Shown: one piece after another, positions 6,076 to 6,118 of the stretch | How the letters are laid out: the number at the start of each line of letters is the position of its first letter | Numbering within the stretch: position 1 is the stretch's first letter | Source of the DNA: Rhizobacter sp. | Lineage (GTDB): Bacteria > Pseudomonadota > Gammaproteobacteria > Burkholderiales > Burkholderiaceae | NCBI GenBank assembly: GCA_014379885.1 | Contig: JACMKW010000579.1 | Span: 1-6,118, forward strand | Direction of reading: 5' to 3' | DNA length: 6,118 nucleotides | The notes under the pieces: model-generated | Database searches by the model: none | The model's input: the letters and a program-made list of their open reading frames with translations, nothing else | What the model was told of the DNA's origin: nothing | Made by a program: the position numbers and the translations under genes

Positions 6076-6118
6076 GTGCCCCCGCCATTGCTGCCAAACC
6101 AAGCTCAGGCTCTTCTAG
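6076..6118 (+). CDS. Possible 5' end of an unidentified gene, truncated by the window edge
   Basis: GTG at 6076 is preceded by GGAGA (6065-6069) at a suitable distance and opens VPPPLLPNQAQALL up to the last base with no stop. It would be the first gene behind the TACAAT promoter and hairpin leader. Only 14 residues are visible, too few to assign a family. The true start may lie further right, or there may be no gene here. Confidence 0.3.
   Translation, partial: MPPPLLPNQAQALL

Noticed and set aside
5944..6118. Plus-strand ORF from the ATG inside TACAATG, in frame with GTG 6076
   Set aside because: The ATG overlaps the -10 element, the translation is Arg/Ser/Pro-rich without motifs, and the frame crosses three inverted repeats, so it reads as leader rather than coding. 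It stays possible only if the promoter is wrong.
1..6118. CRISPR array, mobile element, defence or other novel multi-gene system
   Set aside because: No spaced direct repeats, transposase, integrase, terminal repeats or unusual gene cassette were seen. All complete genes belong to well-known core families.

Overview
The window looks like chromosomal DNA of a GC-rich betaproteobacterium, most likely order Burkholderiales and plausibly Comamonadaceae. This rests on the pcm-nlpD-rpoS-rlmD gene order, strong G/C at third codon positions, and the style of the proteins (for example the bacterioferritin C-terminal half). No tool was run, so the genus is an inference.

Layout: (1) 1-2272, plus strand, is a stress-response cluster. 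It holds the 3' end of pcm (protein-L-isoaspartate methyltransferase), which is frameshifted by an apparent small deletion, then nlpD (LysM/M23 lipoprotein) and rpoS (stationary-phase sigma factor). (2) 2316-3650, plus strand, is rlmD (23S rRNA m5U1939 methyltransferase), with what looks like its own leaderless promoter. (3) 3655-4417, minus strand, is a Bax inhibitor-1/YccA family membrane protein with a strong Shine-Dalgarno and a clear intrinsic terminator. (4) 4571-4984, plus strand, is a small GlcG/HbpS-like protein that runs tail-to-tail into the iron genes. (5) 4989-5797, minus strand, is an iron-storage pair: bfr (bacterioferritin) followed by bfd (bacterioferritin-associated ferredoxin). 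A separate promoter with a good Fur-box match lies between them. (6) 5798-6118 holds the bfr promoter region, a divergent plus-strand promoter and a leader with three short perfect inverted repeats; a gene may begin at about 6076 and leave the window.

How they work together: NlpD activates septal murein hydrolysis and its gene leads into rpoS, as in many beta- and gammaproteobacteria. Pcm repairs aged proteins in stationary phase. Bfr stores iron, and Bfd donates the electrons that release it. The Fur box placed only in front of bfd predicts that iron release is induced by iron starvation independently of storage.

I found no mobile element, CRISPR array, tRNA, rRNA or defence system. This is a mostly ordinary core-genome region. 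The points worth a second look are the broken pcm, the apparent leaderless start of rlmD, the rpoS start without a Shine-Dalgarno, the Glu-to-Thr change at a ferroxidase ligand in Bfr, the Fur/promoter overlap at bfd, and the hairpin-rich leader at the right edge.
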